From Acidocella sp. 35-58-6 (GTDB lineage: Bacteria > Pseudomonadota > Alphaproteobacteria > Acetobacterales > Acetobacteraceae): a DNA stretch of 10,369 nucleotides. Of this stretch, positions 1-7,225 are shown piece by piece; the first letter of the stretch is position 1; each line of letters starts with the position of its first letter. Made by a program: the position numbers and the translations under genes. The notes under the pieces were generated by a model, which did no database searches, had not been told where the DNA came from, and saw only the letters and a list, made by a program, of their open reading frames with translations. The stretch spans positions 1-10,369 of the forward strand of contig NCFD01000120.1 of NCBI GenBank assembly GCA_002281005.1, given 5' to 3'.

Positions 1-287
1 CTTTCCTGCGCGGGCTCTTCGCCAATCTGCTCAGCCCCAAGTCCTTCGTGTTCTTCGCAATCGTACTCCCGCCGTTTGTAAATCCGGCCACCCCACCTGA
101 GCGGCAGGTGCTCATTCTCTCGGCCGTTTACATCCTCATCGCCAGCACCATTCATGTGATCATTATCAGCCTGGCGGGCACGCTGCGGCCTATCATTGCA
201 AATCGGGGCCTCATGGCAACCACCGGCAAGGGCTTCGCTTTTGCACTTGCCGGCGTCGGATGCTGGATCGCCTGGTCAACCGGTTAA
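1..287 (+). CDS. LysE/RhtB-family amino-acid exporter, C-terminal part
   Basis: The reading frame is open from base 3 and ends at TAA 285-287; the start lies outside the window. The first visible residues, FLRGLFANLLSPKSFVFFAI, match the mid-protein signature of the LysE/RhtB exporters, where a short 'F..G...NL.NPK...FF' stretch precedes a membrane helix. About 95 residues are visible, with three hydrophobic segments, as expected for the last helices of this roughly 200-residue inner-membrane family. Members export amino acids such as lysine, threonine or homoserine lactone; the substrate cannot be told from this part. The GTG at base 48 is internal and not a real start. The gene converges on clpB with 9 bases between the two stop codons. 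Confidence 0.8.
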   Translation, partial: FLRGLFANLLSPKSFVFFAIVLPPFVNPATPPERQVLILSAVYILIASTIHVIIISLAGTLRPIIANRGLMATTGKGFAFALAGVGCWIAWSTG

Positions 288-291
288 CCGG
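280..291. repeat. 12-bp palindrome CCGGTTAACCGG at the exporter stop
   Basis: A perfect palindrome covers the exporter's TAA stop, immediately before the convergent clpB stop at 297. It has no loop or T-run, so it is not a standard terminator. It may be chance or a weak binding site. Confidence 0.3.
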
Positions 292-296
292 CTGAC

Positions 297-2876
297 CTAA
301 GCCGCTTCCGCCAGATGCCCGGCGATCACCAGCCCAGAGTCCGAGGCACTCACCTCCACCGTCTCGCCATCCTTCACAGCGCCTTCCAGAATCAGCCCGG
401 CCAGCGGGTTCTGCAAATTGCGCTGGATCACCCGCTTCAACGGCCGCGCCCCATATACCGGGTCGTACCCCGCCTCAGCCAGCCAATCCCGTGCCGCCTG
501 GTTCAGTGTAATCTTGATATTCCGATCCGCCAGCAACGCCTCCAGATGCTTCAACTGAATGGTCACAATTGTTCCCATGTCAGAGCGCTGCAAACGCCGG
601 AACAGCACAATCTCATCCAGCCGGTTTAAAAATTCCGGCCGGAAATGCTCGCGCACCCGCGCCATCACACCGGCTTCCGCCATCCGCACATCCTCACCTT
701 CAGGCTGCGCCGCCAGAATATCGCTACCCAGATTCGAGGTCAGCACGATGATGGTATTGCGGAAATCCACGGTCCGGCCCTGACCATCGGTCAGCCGTCC
801 ATCATCAAGAACTTGCAGCAGAATATTGAACACATCCTCATGCGCCTTCTCGACCTCATCAAATAAAATCACCTGATAAGGCCGGCGGCGCACCGCTTCG
901 GTCAACACGCCACCTTCATCATACCCCACATAGCCCGGCGGCGCGCCGATCAACCGCGAGACCGCGTGCTTCTCCATGAACTCACTCATGTCGATGCGCA
1001 CCATCGCGCGCTCATCATCGAACAAAAACTCCGCCAACGCCTTGGTCAGCTCGGTTTTGCCCACGCCGGTTGGCCCCAGGAACAAAAAGCTGCCAATCGG
1101 CCGCCCTGGGTCCTGCAACCCGGCCCGGGCGCGGCGCACGGCATTGGATACCGCCAGCAGTGCCGCCTCCTGCCCCACCACCCGCTTGCGCAGACTATCT
1201 TCCATCCTAAGCAGCTTGCCACGCTCACCTTCCAGCATCTTCTCAACCGGCACCCCGGTCCAGCGTGACACCACCGCCGCGATGCTCTCCTCCGTCACCG
1301 CGTCATTCACCAGCCGGCCTTCATTGTGCTCAGCCAGTTGTTTCTCAAGTGTTGGAATGGTGCCGTACATCAGCTCCGAAGCCCGCGCCAAATCGCCCTT
1401 GCGCTGCGCCAGCTCCATATCGTTCCGCGCCTGGTCCAGCCGCTCCTTCAGCTTCTGGGTCTCGGTCAACTGGTCCTTCTCAGCCTTCCATTTGGTGGTC
1501 AGCACATCAGACTTCTCCTCAAGGGCTGCCAACTCATGCTCCAGCTTGCCCAGCCGCTCACGTGAGGCCGCATCATCCTCCTTACGCAGCGCTTCCCGCT
1601 CAATCTTCAACTGGATCAACCGCCGGTCCAGCTCATCCAATTCCTCCGGCTTGCTATCCACCTGCATCCGTAACCGCGAACCCGCCTCATCCATCAAATC
1701 GATGGCTTTATCAGGCAAAAACCTATCCGTAATGTAACGGTTGGAGAGAGTCGCCGCCGCCACCAAGGCAGCATCAGCAATCCGCACACCATGATGCAGC
1801 TCGTACTTCTCTTTAATGCCGCGCAGAATTGAAATGGTATCCGCGACACTTGGCTCATCCACAAACACTGGCTGAAACCGCCTGGCGAGCGCTGCATCTT
1901 TCTCAACATGCTTGCGATATTCATCCAATGTCGTGGCACCCACGCAATGCAACGCGCCACGCGCCAATTCCGGCTTCAGCAAGTTCGAGGCATCCATCGC
2001 GCCATCGCCTTTGCCCGCGCCGATCAGCGTGTGCATCTCATCGATGAACAATATCACCTCGCCCTCGGCGGCCTCGATTTCCTTCAGCACCGCTTTCAAA
2101 CGTTCCTCAAATTCACCGCGATATTTCGCACCCGCCACCAGTGCGCCCAAATCCAGCGCCATCACCCGCTTGTTGCGCAAACTCTCCGGCACATCGCCAT
2201 TCACAATGCGCAGCGCCAAGCCTTCCACAATCGCGGTCTTACCCACGCCGGGCTCACCGATCAGCACCGGATTATTCTTGGTCCGCCGTGCCAGCACCTG
2301 AATGGTGCGCCGAATTTCCTCATCGCGGCCAATCACCGGGTCCAGCTTCTGGTCACGCGCCAGTTGCGTCACATCGCGTGCATATTTCTTCAGCGCATCA
2401 AACTGCTGCTCCGCCGTGGCACTATCCACCTTGCGGCCCTTGCGGATATCATTCACCGCCCGCTCGATCGCCTGCGCGGTAACACCGCCCGCCTTCAACG
2501 CCCGGCCCGCCGCGTTATCGCTGGCGGCCAGCGCGATCAGCAGCCGGTCCTGCGCCACATACTCATCACCCGCCTTGGTGGCCTGTTGCTGTGCCGCATC
2601 CAGCACCCGCACCAGCTCCGGCGTAATATTCGGCTGCCCCGCGCCAGCGCCCTGCACCTTCGGCACCCGGTTCACCGCCGCATCTACCGCCAGCTTCGCT
2701 GCCGAGGGGTCACCCCCCGCCGCACGGATCAACCCGCTCGCCGCCCCTTCTTCATCATCCAGCAGCGCCTTTAACAAATGCTCAGGCGTGATCTGCTGGT
2801 TATACTCACGCATCGCAATCGTCTGCGCCGCCTGGATGAACCCACGCGCACGCTCGGTGAATTTTTCAAAGTCCAT
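297..2876 (-). CDS. clpB: ATP-dependent chaperone/disaggregase ClpB
   Basis: An 859-residue Hsp100 disaggregase, the usual ClpB length. With DnaK/DnaJ/GrpE it threads aggregated proteins through its hexameric pore in the cytoplasm. The sequence shows the Clp N-domain (about 1-145), Walker A GEPGVGKT (about 207-214), Walker B ILFIDE (about 275-280), pore loop 1 KYRGEFEER with Tyr near 252, and a coiled-coil middle domain (about 400-525). The second ATPase domain has GPTGVGKT (about 601-608), GYVGYDEGG pore loop 2 (about 648-656) and [10 protein letters not shown]. The middle domain separates ClpB from ClpA and ClpC. I chose ATG at 2876 ([12 protein letters not shown], the normal ClpB N-terminus) because AAAGGA lies about 8 bases upstream. 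A start at 2909 would add 11 unconserved residues across that site. The gene is monocistronic here and has a sigma-32-type promoter. Confidence 0.98.
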   Translation of the reverse strand: MDFEKFTERARGFIQAAQTIAMREYNQQITPEHLLKALLDDEEGAASGLIRAAGGDPSAAKLAVDAAVNRVPKVQGAGAGQPNITPELVRVLDAAQQQATKAGDEYVAQDRLLIALAASDNAAGRALKAGGVTAQAIERAVNDIRKGRKVDSATAEQQFDALKKYARDVTQLARDQKLDPVIGRDEEIRRTIQVLARRTKNNPVLIGEPGVGKTAIVEGLALRIVNGDVPESLRNKRVMALDLGALVAGAKYRGEFEERLKAVLKEIEAAEGEVILFIDEMHTLIGAGKGDGAMDASNLLKPELARGALHCVGATTLDEYRKHVEKDAALARRFQPVFVDEPSVADTISILRGIKEKYELHHGVRIADAALVAAATLSNRYITDRFLPDKAIDLMDEAGSRLRMQVDSKPEELDELDRRLIQLKIEREALRKEDDAASRERLGKLEHELAALEEKSDVLTTKWKAEKDQLTETQKLKERLDQARNDMELAQRKGDLARASELMYGTIPTLEKQLAEHNEGRLVNDAVTEESIAAVVSRWTGVPVEKMLEGERGKLLRMEDSLRKRVVGQEAALLAVSNAVRRARAGLQDPGRPIGSFLFLGPTGVGKTELTKALAEFLFDDERAMVRIDMSEFMEKHAVSRLIGAPPGYVGYDEGGVLTEAVRRRPYQVILFDEVEKAHEDVFNILLQVLDDGRLTDGQGRTVDFRNTIIVLTSNLGSDILAAQPEGEDVRMAEAGVMARVREHFRPEFLNRLDEIVLFRRLQRSDMGTIVTIQLKHLEALLADRNIKITLNQAARDWLAEAGYDPVYGARPLKRVIQRNLQNPLAGLILEGAVKDGETVEVSASDSGLVIAGHLAEAA

Positions 2877-2946
2877 TTTTGGTTCCTTTCGTTCGGCAAC
2901 CACTCCCACCGCCCCTCAATAGGCGACGGTAAAAGCTTGCACCGCA

Positions 2947-2976
2947 AATATGGGCAATGCCATGATTTGGCTCAAG
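2947..2976 (-). promoter_or_regulatory. Sigma-32 (RpoH) heat-shock promoter of clpB
   Basis: On the minus strand the -35 box is CTTGAG (2976-2971) and the -10 box is GCCCATATT (2955-2947), 15 bases apart. The RpoH consensus is CTTGAA, 13-17 bases, CCCCATnTA. Transcription would start near 2939, leaving a leader of about 63 bases before the clpB ATG. Heat-shock control of clpB is well established in proteobacteria. The -35 box overlaps the ribosome binding site of the divergent MOSC gene by two bases. Confidence 0.75.
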
Positions 2977-2990
2977 AGGAACTTTTACCT

Positions 2991-3758
2991 ATGCATATCG
3001 AGTCCCTATACCGCTACCCCGTCAAGGGCCTGACCCCCGAACCCCTCAGCAGCGCCGCCCTCACCCCTGGCCGCTGCATCCCATGGGACCGCGCCTTCGC
3101 GCTCGCCCAGGGCGATGGCGCGTACGACCCCGCCAACCCCACCTGGGTCTCAAAATCCAATTTCATGTGCTTGCTCAAAAACGCTCATATCGCGCTGCTG
3201 CAAACGCGCTTCGATGAAATCACCGGGCTGCTCAGCGTCACCGCCCCTGATGGCGGCGGCTTCGATGCCTCGCCCTTCACCCCTGAAGGTCAGGCCGAAC
3301 TCACGCGCTTCTTCACCTACTACCTCGGCGATGAAGCCCGTTACGGCGCCGCGCAAAAACCGCCAAGCTTCCACTATGTCCCCGCCCACAGCTTCTGCGA
3401 CCATAAAACCCAGGTCATCAGCCTGATCGGCCTCGGCTCGCTTACCGCCCTCGAAGCCGCCGCCGGCGCCCCGCGCGACAAACGTCGCTTCCGCGCCAAT
3501 ATCTATATCGAGGCCATCGCCCCCTGGGAGGAGTTCACCTGGCTGGGCCGTGAAATAACCATTGGCGAAACCCGCCTGGTGGTGCAGGAGCGCATCGACC
3601 GCTGCGGCGCCACCACCGTCAACCCTGATACCGCCGAGCGCGACGCCAACCCGGTGCTGGAGCTAAAACGCCATTTCGGCCACATCGAGCTCGGCATCTT
3701 CGCGGAAGTTCTGGCAGGCGGCACCATCAAACCCGGCGACGACATTAAACTAGCCTAA
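2991..3758 (+). CDS. MOSC-domain molybdenum-binding protein (YcbX-like)
   Basis: A 255-residue protein with a MOSC N-terminal beta-barrel region ('IESLYRYPVKGL', residues 3-14) and a C-terminal MOSC domain. The MOSC signature is RCGATTVNPDT (204-214) followed by a GHIELGIFAEV-GGTIKPGD ending. Cys205 sits where the MOSC/mARC family carries the cysteine that ligates molybdenum. Relatives include E. coli YcbX, which reduces N-hydroxylated bases, but YcbX has an extra ferredoxin domain that is absent here. This protein would therefore need a separate electron donor. I chose ATG 2991 because AGAGGA (2975-2980) precedes it by 10 bases and the family N-terminus begins there; the longer open frame from 2778 lies inside clpB. 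The substrate is unknown. It is divergent from clpB and convergent with the dehalogenase-like gene. Confidence 0.88.
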   Translation: MHIESLYRYPVKGLTPEPLSSAALTPGRCIPWDRAFALAQGDGAYDPANPTWVSKSNFMCLLKNAHIALLQTRFDEITGLLSVTAPDGGGFDASPFTPEGQAELTRFFTYYLGDEARYGAAQKPPSFHYVPAHSFCDHKTQVISLIGLGSLTALEAAAGAPRDKRRFRANIYIEAIAPWEEFTWLGREITIGETRLVVQERIDRCGATTVNPDTAERDANPVLELKRHFGHIELGIFAEVLAGGTIKPGDDIKLA

Positions 3759-3769
3759 CCTCGCCCCCT

Positions 3770-3810
3770 CGTCATTCCCGCCCGCTGCGTCATTCCCGCG
3801 AAAGCGGGAA
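3770..3810. repeat. Extragenic REP-like repeat with GAAA-loop hairpin
   Basis: The direct repeat CGTCATTCCCG occurs at 3770-3780 and 3788-3798. The second copy continues into a perfect hairpin: TTCCCGC (3793-3799), loop GAAA, GCGGGAA (3804-3810). It fills the gap between two convergent stop codons (3758 and 3816). Hairpins of this kind are common extragenic repeats in proteobacteria. It could also end transcription from both sides, though there is no T-run. A second copy of the hairpin with a different loop follows gloB. Confidence 0.7.
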
Positions 3811-3815
3811 ACTCC

Positions 3816-4517
3816 TCAGCGCAATTTCGCTGCCAAATCCACCACCGAATCGGCCACCACTTCCCAGTCCTGGTTAGGCCGCGCCCGCTCATCAGGCGTT
3901 CCAAACTCCATCGGCCCCGCAATAAACCCGGTCTGCATCCCCAGCGCCCGCGCTGCCGCCAAATCCTCATTATGCGAAGCCGCCAGCATCACCTGCCCCG
4001 GCGCGAGCCCCAAAAACTTGCAGGCCCCCAGGTAAACTTCGTGGTCGGGCTTATAATGCCCGAACATATCCGCGCCAAAAATCATATCCCACGGAAACTT
4101 GGTATGTTTGGCGAGCGCCACCTGCAACGCCACATGGCCATTCGAGAGCGAGCCGATCACCACCTGGCTTTTCAGTGCATTCAACCCAGCCACACTATCC
4201 GGCCACGGCGTCAGGCGGTGCCACAGCCCCACCAACTCATCAATCTGCGCGTCGGCCAGCCCCGGCACTCCAAACTTCGGCAACAATTCAACCAACGCGC
4301 CGCGATGCAGATCATCCAAATTGGTCCACGCCAACGCGCCCGTCCGCACCGCATTCATCGCCGGCTTGTACGCCCCGCGCCACGCATCGGTAATTCCCAG
4401 CCAATCAGCCGCAAGCCCCTGCGCCGCACCAAACGCCGCCAGCCCGGCACTGACACTACCGCGCCAATCCACCAGCGTGCCGAACACATCAAACAAAACC
4501 GCCTGCGGCTTACGCAT
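3816..4517 (-). CDS. Type II haloacid-dehalogenase-like HAD hydrolase
   Basis: A 233-residue cytosolic HAD-superfamily protein, the usual length for the (S)-2-haloacid dehalogenase type II group. Motif I is LFDVFGTLVDW with the nucleophile Asp10. Motif II is GSLSNGH (122-128, Ser125 and Asn126). The catalytic lysine is probably Lys156 in YKPDHEVY. Motif IV is AASHNEDLAAAR (179-190, Asp185). The group forms an ester between Asp10 and the substrate carbon and hydrolyses it. Many genomic members have no shown dehalogenase activity, so the substrate is open. ATG 4517 lies 3 bases after the stop of the upstream HIG1 gene. The weak ACGGGG signal for it lies inside that gene, which suggests translational coupling. 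Confidence 0.85.
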   Translation of the reverse strand: MRKPQAVLFDVFGTLVDWRGSVSAGLAAFGAAQGLAADWLGITDAWRGAYKPAMNAVRTGALAWTNLDDLHRGALVELLPKFGVPGLADAQIDELVGLWHRLTPWPDSVAGLNALKSQVVIGSLSNGHVALQVALAKHTKFPWDMIFGADMFGHYKPDHEVYLGACKFLGLAPGQVMLAASHNEDLAAARALGMQTGFIAGPMEFGTPDERARPNQDWEVVADSVVDLAAKLR

Positions 4518-4520
4518 GGT

Positions 4521-4712
4521 TCAGCGCCCCGTCATCATCAGCAGCACCACCAGCCCAATCGCCACCGCTTGCAACCCCACCCGGAGCCGCATCAGCATGT
4601 TTGAGGTCCGGCCCGAACGGTTGGCATCCACCAGCCCAATCGCCCCCACCAGCATCACCACAATCACCGCCAGCATATCGATCGCCAGCAAGACCATCAG
4701 GAAAATTTTCAT
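4521..4712 (-). CDS. HIG1-domain small membrane protein (Rcf1-like)
   Basis: A 63-residue protein with two hydrophobic helices (about 3-28 and 45-60) joined by a short polar loop, and the motif SNMLMRLRVGLQ (37-48). The R-x-R-x3-Q element (Arg42, Arg44, Gln48) is the hallmark of the HIG1/Rcf1 family, and alphaproteobacterial 'twin transmembrane' proteins typically read N-LMR-RV-LQ. In mitochondria these proteins assist cytochrome c oxidase and its supercomplexes; a similar inner-membrane respiratory role is inferred. I chose ATG 4712 (MKIFLMVLL) over the in-frame 4748 because the first 12 residues of the longer form are not helix-like and no ribosome site supports it. It is the first gene of a two-gene unit with the HAD hydrolase. 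Confidence 0.72.
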   Translation of the reverse strand: MKIFLMVLLAIDMLAVIVVMLVGAIGLVDANRSGRTSNMLMRLRVGLQAVAIGLVVLLMMTGR

Positions 4713-4735
4713 GCTGCATGATATAGAATACCCGG
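4711..4735 (-). promoter_or_regulatory. Candidate -10 region close to the HIG1 start
   Basis: On the minus strand the AT-rich block TATTCTATATC sits directly upstream of the HIG1 ATG in otherwise GC-rich DNA. A -10 of TATATC would end 7 bases before ATG 4712, so the transcript could begin at or very near the start codon. No clear -35 box or ribosome binding site is visible. This is tentative. Confidence 0.3.
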
Positions 4736-4825
4736 CCGGTTTGTGCACCTGCTGGCATTGGCTAACTGTCCCGTAACCCGCCCAACAATTGACTTAACAA
4801 CCAATCCGCCCTCTGGCTGCCGCCC

Positions 4826-7218
4826 ATGCGCTCAATTTTCCTCCGCTTTGGCTTCCTGGCCCTGATCATCATCACCGCACCCGGGCTAGCCGCCGCCCAA
4901 TCAGCCCCGCCCACAGCCACCGTACCTGCCGCCCCACCAACCGCCACCACGGCACACCACACCAGCCAGCCAACCGCCAACCAGCCAACAGCCGCGCCCG
5001 CTGCCGCACCCGCCGCCGCACCCGCCGGTGCCGCCACCTCGCCAGCCAAAGCCCTGGCCGGCGCCATCATCCCCGGCTCGCCGCTGGCCGCCCTCACCGG
5101 TGCCGCCACCCCCACCGACCCTGACGACACCACCCAGCCCCCATCATCGGCCACATCGCCGATGACGCCACCAGCAGCATCGCCGAATTTGCCAATGCGG
5201 TCCGCCAATCCACCCGCCTCACCCCGGTCACGGCCTGGCTGAAAACCTTCGCCACCATCCCAAGCCGTGCCGACCACGCTCGCGCCGCACTCCTCGGGCT
5301 ACTGGAAACCATCGTCCCGGCCATTATCCTGGAAGTTTTGCTGCGCGCCCTGCTGCGCCGCCCGCGTGCCGCCATCATCCGCCACGCTCTCGCCCGCCGC
5401 CTGCAGGACCTGCCGCACCACGCCGACTCTGAAGGGCTAGCCGACGCCGAAGCCGGTGAAACCGAAAAGCCCCCCGAGCACTGGCTCACCCTGCGCGGCT
5501 GGATCGCCCGCTTCGGCCTGGCCTTCGGCTACATATTGCTGGCCTTGCTGCCCGTCGCCGGGTTCGCCATCGCCTCCGGCCTCCTTATCGGCGCTGGCCT
5601 CATCACCGTCCCCGCCGCCCGTCTGATCGTGGTGGGCACCGGCAACGCTTATTTATTCTGCCGCCTGAGCAACGAGGCCCTGCTGTTCGTCATGGCCCCC
5701 AACACCACCGATTTACGCCTCATCCACACCACCGATGAACGTGCCCGCTGGCTGGTACGCTGGCTGATGGTCATCATCATCACCATCGCGCTCGGCTACG
5801 TCGCCATCACCAGCTCGGAAATTCTCGGCCTGCCGCGTGACGGCGCTGAGGTACTCGGCCGCCTGATCGCCCTGGCCGGCCATATCGAACTCGCCATCCT
5901 GGTCTGGCAAAGCCGCGCCATCGTGGCCGGCTGGATCCGCGGCAACCCGGAATCGGCTGCCAAAAACTTCGGCCTGCGCCCGCGCCTCGCCGCCATCTGG
6001 CACATCGTGGCGCTGTTCTACATTCTCGCCTTGTGGATCGCCTATGCGGGTGGTGTGCAAAATGCCTTCATCGTGCTGCTGCGCATCGTCGGGGTGTTTC
6101 TTGGCACCCTCATCGCCGCCCGCCTGCTTTGGCTGGGCACGGTCCACGGCCTCGACCTGCTGCTCAACAAACCCGATTCCGAAGCCACCCGCCTGCCGGT
6201 GTTCCGGGCCCGCGCCAAATCCTACAGCCCGCTGCTCAAACTTCTGGTACAGCTCTGCATCGGGGTAATGGTGGTGGTGCTCATCCTGGAAGGCTGGGGC
6301 GTCAGCGTGCTGCCCTGGCTGATGGCCAATCCGCTCAGCGTCGTCCTCATCTCGGCTGCCATTTCCATCATCATCACCATCGCCATCGCGCTGCTGCTAT
6401 GGGAAGTCGCCAACGCCTACCTCACCGCCCGCATCGACCGCCTCTCCGCCAGCGGCCGCATCCGCCAGGCCTCGCGTCTGCACACGCTGCTGCCGATGCT
6501 CAAAGCCACCATCGGCGTCTCCATCGGGCTGGTCGCGGGGCTGATCAGCCTGTCCAAAATTGGCGTCAACGCCGCCCCCCTGCTGGCCGGCGCCGGCGTG
6601 CTCGGCATCGCCATCGGCTTTGGTTCCCAAAAACTGGTGCAGGACATCATCACCGGCCTCTTTCTGCTGCTCGAAGACGCCATGCAGGTAGGTGACACCA
6701 TCTCGCTCGCCGGCATGACCGGCACGGTCGAGCGCCTCTCGATCCGCACTATCCGCCTGCGCGGCGGCGACGGCTCGCTCAACATCATTCCCTTCTCCGC
6801 CGTCACCACCGTCACCAACATGACCCGCGACTTCGGCTACGCCCAAATCTCCATCCAGGTCGCCTACGATGAAGACCTCCCCCGCGTGTATGCCGTGATG
6901 ACCGACATCGCCAAAACCATGCGTGCCGAACCACGCTGGGGCGCTATGATGCGCGATGATTTACAACTCTTCGGCCTCGATGCCTTCGGCGCTTCCGCCC
7001 TCGTCATCACCGGCCAGATCCGCACCGGTCCCGGCCAGCATTGGGCCGTGCGCCGCGAATATTATGCCCGTCTGAAACAACGCTTCGAAGACGAGCATAT
7101 TGAAATGCCCTACTACACCTATATGCGCTCTGATGCGCTAGCCAGCCTGCCGCCCAAACCGCAAAAACAAATCGAGGCTGGACCACCAGGTGATCCAGCC
7201 CCGAAATCGACGCCGTAA
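4826..7218 (+). CDS. YbiO-like MscS mechanosensitive channel, frame interrupted near 5140
   Basis: A large MscS-family inner-membrane channel that opens under membrane tension to release solutes. The first part, from ATG 4826, encodes a signal peptide (MRSIFLRFGFLALIIITAPGLAAAQ) and an Ala/Pro/Thr-rich linker. The channel body continues in another frame to TAA 7216-7218. One extra base in the C-run 5138-5142 joins them into 797 residues, similar to or slightly longer than E. coli YbiO (741). In that numbering a hydrophobic helix lies at about 155-177 and many more follow. The MscS pore helix (VNAAPLLAGAGVLGIAIGFG) is at about 581-600, and the beta domain (VGDTISLAGMTGTVERLSIRTIRL) is at about 622-645. 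As it stands, body translation would need TTG 5338 or slippage. There is no clear ribosome site before 4826. The body is intact and highly conserved in style. Confidence 0.85.
4976..5040 (+). repeat. Ala/Pro-coding imperfect tandem repeat in the channel linker
   Basis: Copies of GCCGCACCCGCC and the related CAGCCAACC-type units follow each other and encode alternating Ala/Pro/Thr after the signal peptide. This low-complexity linker would lie in the periplasm. Such repeats can change length by replication slippage. Confidence 0.5.
5138..5142 (+). other. Frame-change point in the channel gene (run of five C)
   Basis: Before this run, the frame of ATG 4826 has protein-like, GC-ending codons (…PDDTTQP). 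After it, the frame two bases along gives IIGHIADDATSSIAEFANAV, with GC-ending codons, and runs unbroken into the channel. The upstream frame loses its GC-ending pattern and stops at 5240-5242. The downstream frame is blocked upstream by TGA 5122-5124. The switch therefore falls between 5125 and 5240, most likely at this C-run. It may be a real deletion, a sequencing error or slippage. Confidence 0.75.
7162..7200 (-). terminator. Rho-independent terminator of the APC permease, inside the channel gene
   Basis: The hairpin arms GGCTGGA (7176-7182) and TCCAGCC (7194-7200) pair perfectly. Inside them, CAC/GTG pair around a CAG loop after one mismatch. Read on the minus strand, the stem is followed by TCGATTTGTTTTTG (7175-7162), a proper T-tract. 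It begins 22 bases beyond the permease stop and lies within the last codons of the convergent channel gene. On the plus strand there is no T-tract, so it should act mainly for the permease. Confidence 0.65.
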
Positions 7219-7225
7219 GCGCTTA
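7216..7225. repeat. Palindrome TAAGCGCTTA holding both convergent stops
   Basis: A perfect 10-bp palindrome consists of the channel gene's TAA (7216-7218), GCGC, and the complement of the permease's TAA (7223-7225). The two genes are only 4 bases apart, so the symmetry may simply result from two facing TAA codons plus GCGC. Confidence 0.4.

Noticed and set aside
1908..2922. Long open frames on the plus strand inside clpB (288 and 206 codons)
   Set aside because: They lie fully opposite a complete ClpB. Their composition (rich in Arg/His/Ser/Pro) is what a GC-rich gene gives when read antisense.
2937..2966. TTGCAC/CATGAT as a MOSC promoter
   Set aside because: Both boxes are weak matches and the spacing is 18; such a match is expected by chance.
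2778..2990. Upstream extension of the MOSC gene
   Set aside because: It runs through the clpB coding region and promoter. The family N-terminus and a ribosome site support ATG 2991.
4789..4817. TTGACT at 4789-4794 as the channel gene -35 box
   Set aside because: The -35 match is good, but no -10-like sequence lies 16-18 bases downstream.
4762..5277. 171-codon minus-strand frame opposite the channel N-terminal linker
   Set aside because: Its Gly/Ala-rich translation mirrors the repetitive Ala/Pro linker. No family resemblance was seen.
6033..6695. 220-codon plus-strand frame inside the channel gene
   Set aside because: It is rich in His/Arg/Pro/Gln and lies within a clearly coding membrane protein, so it is a frame shadow.
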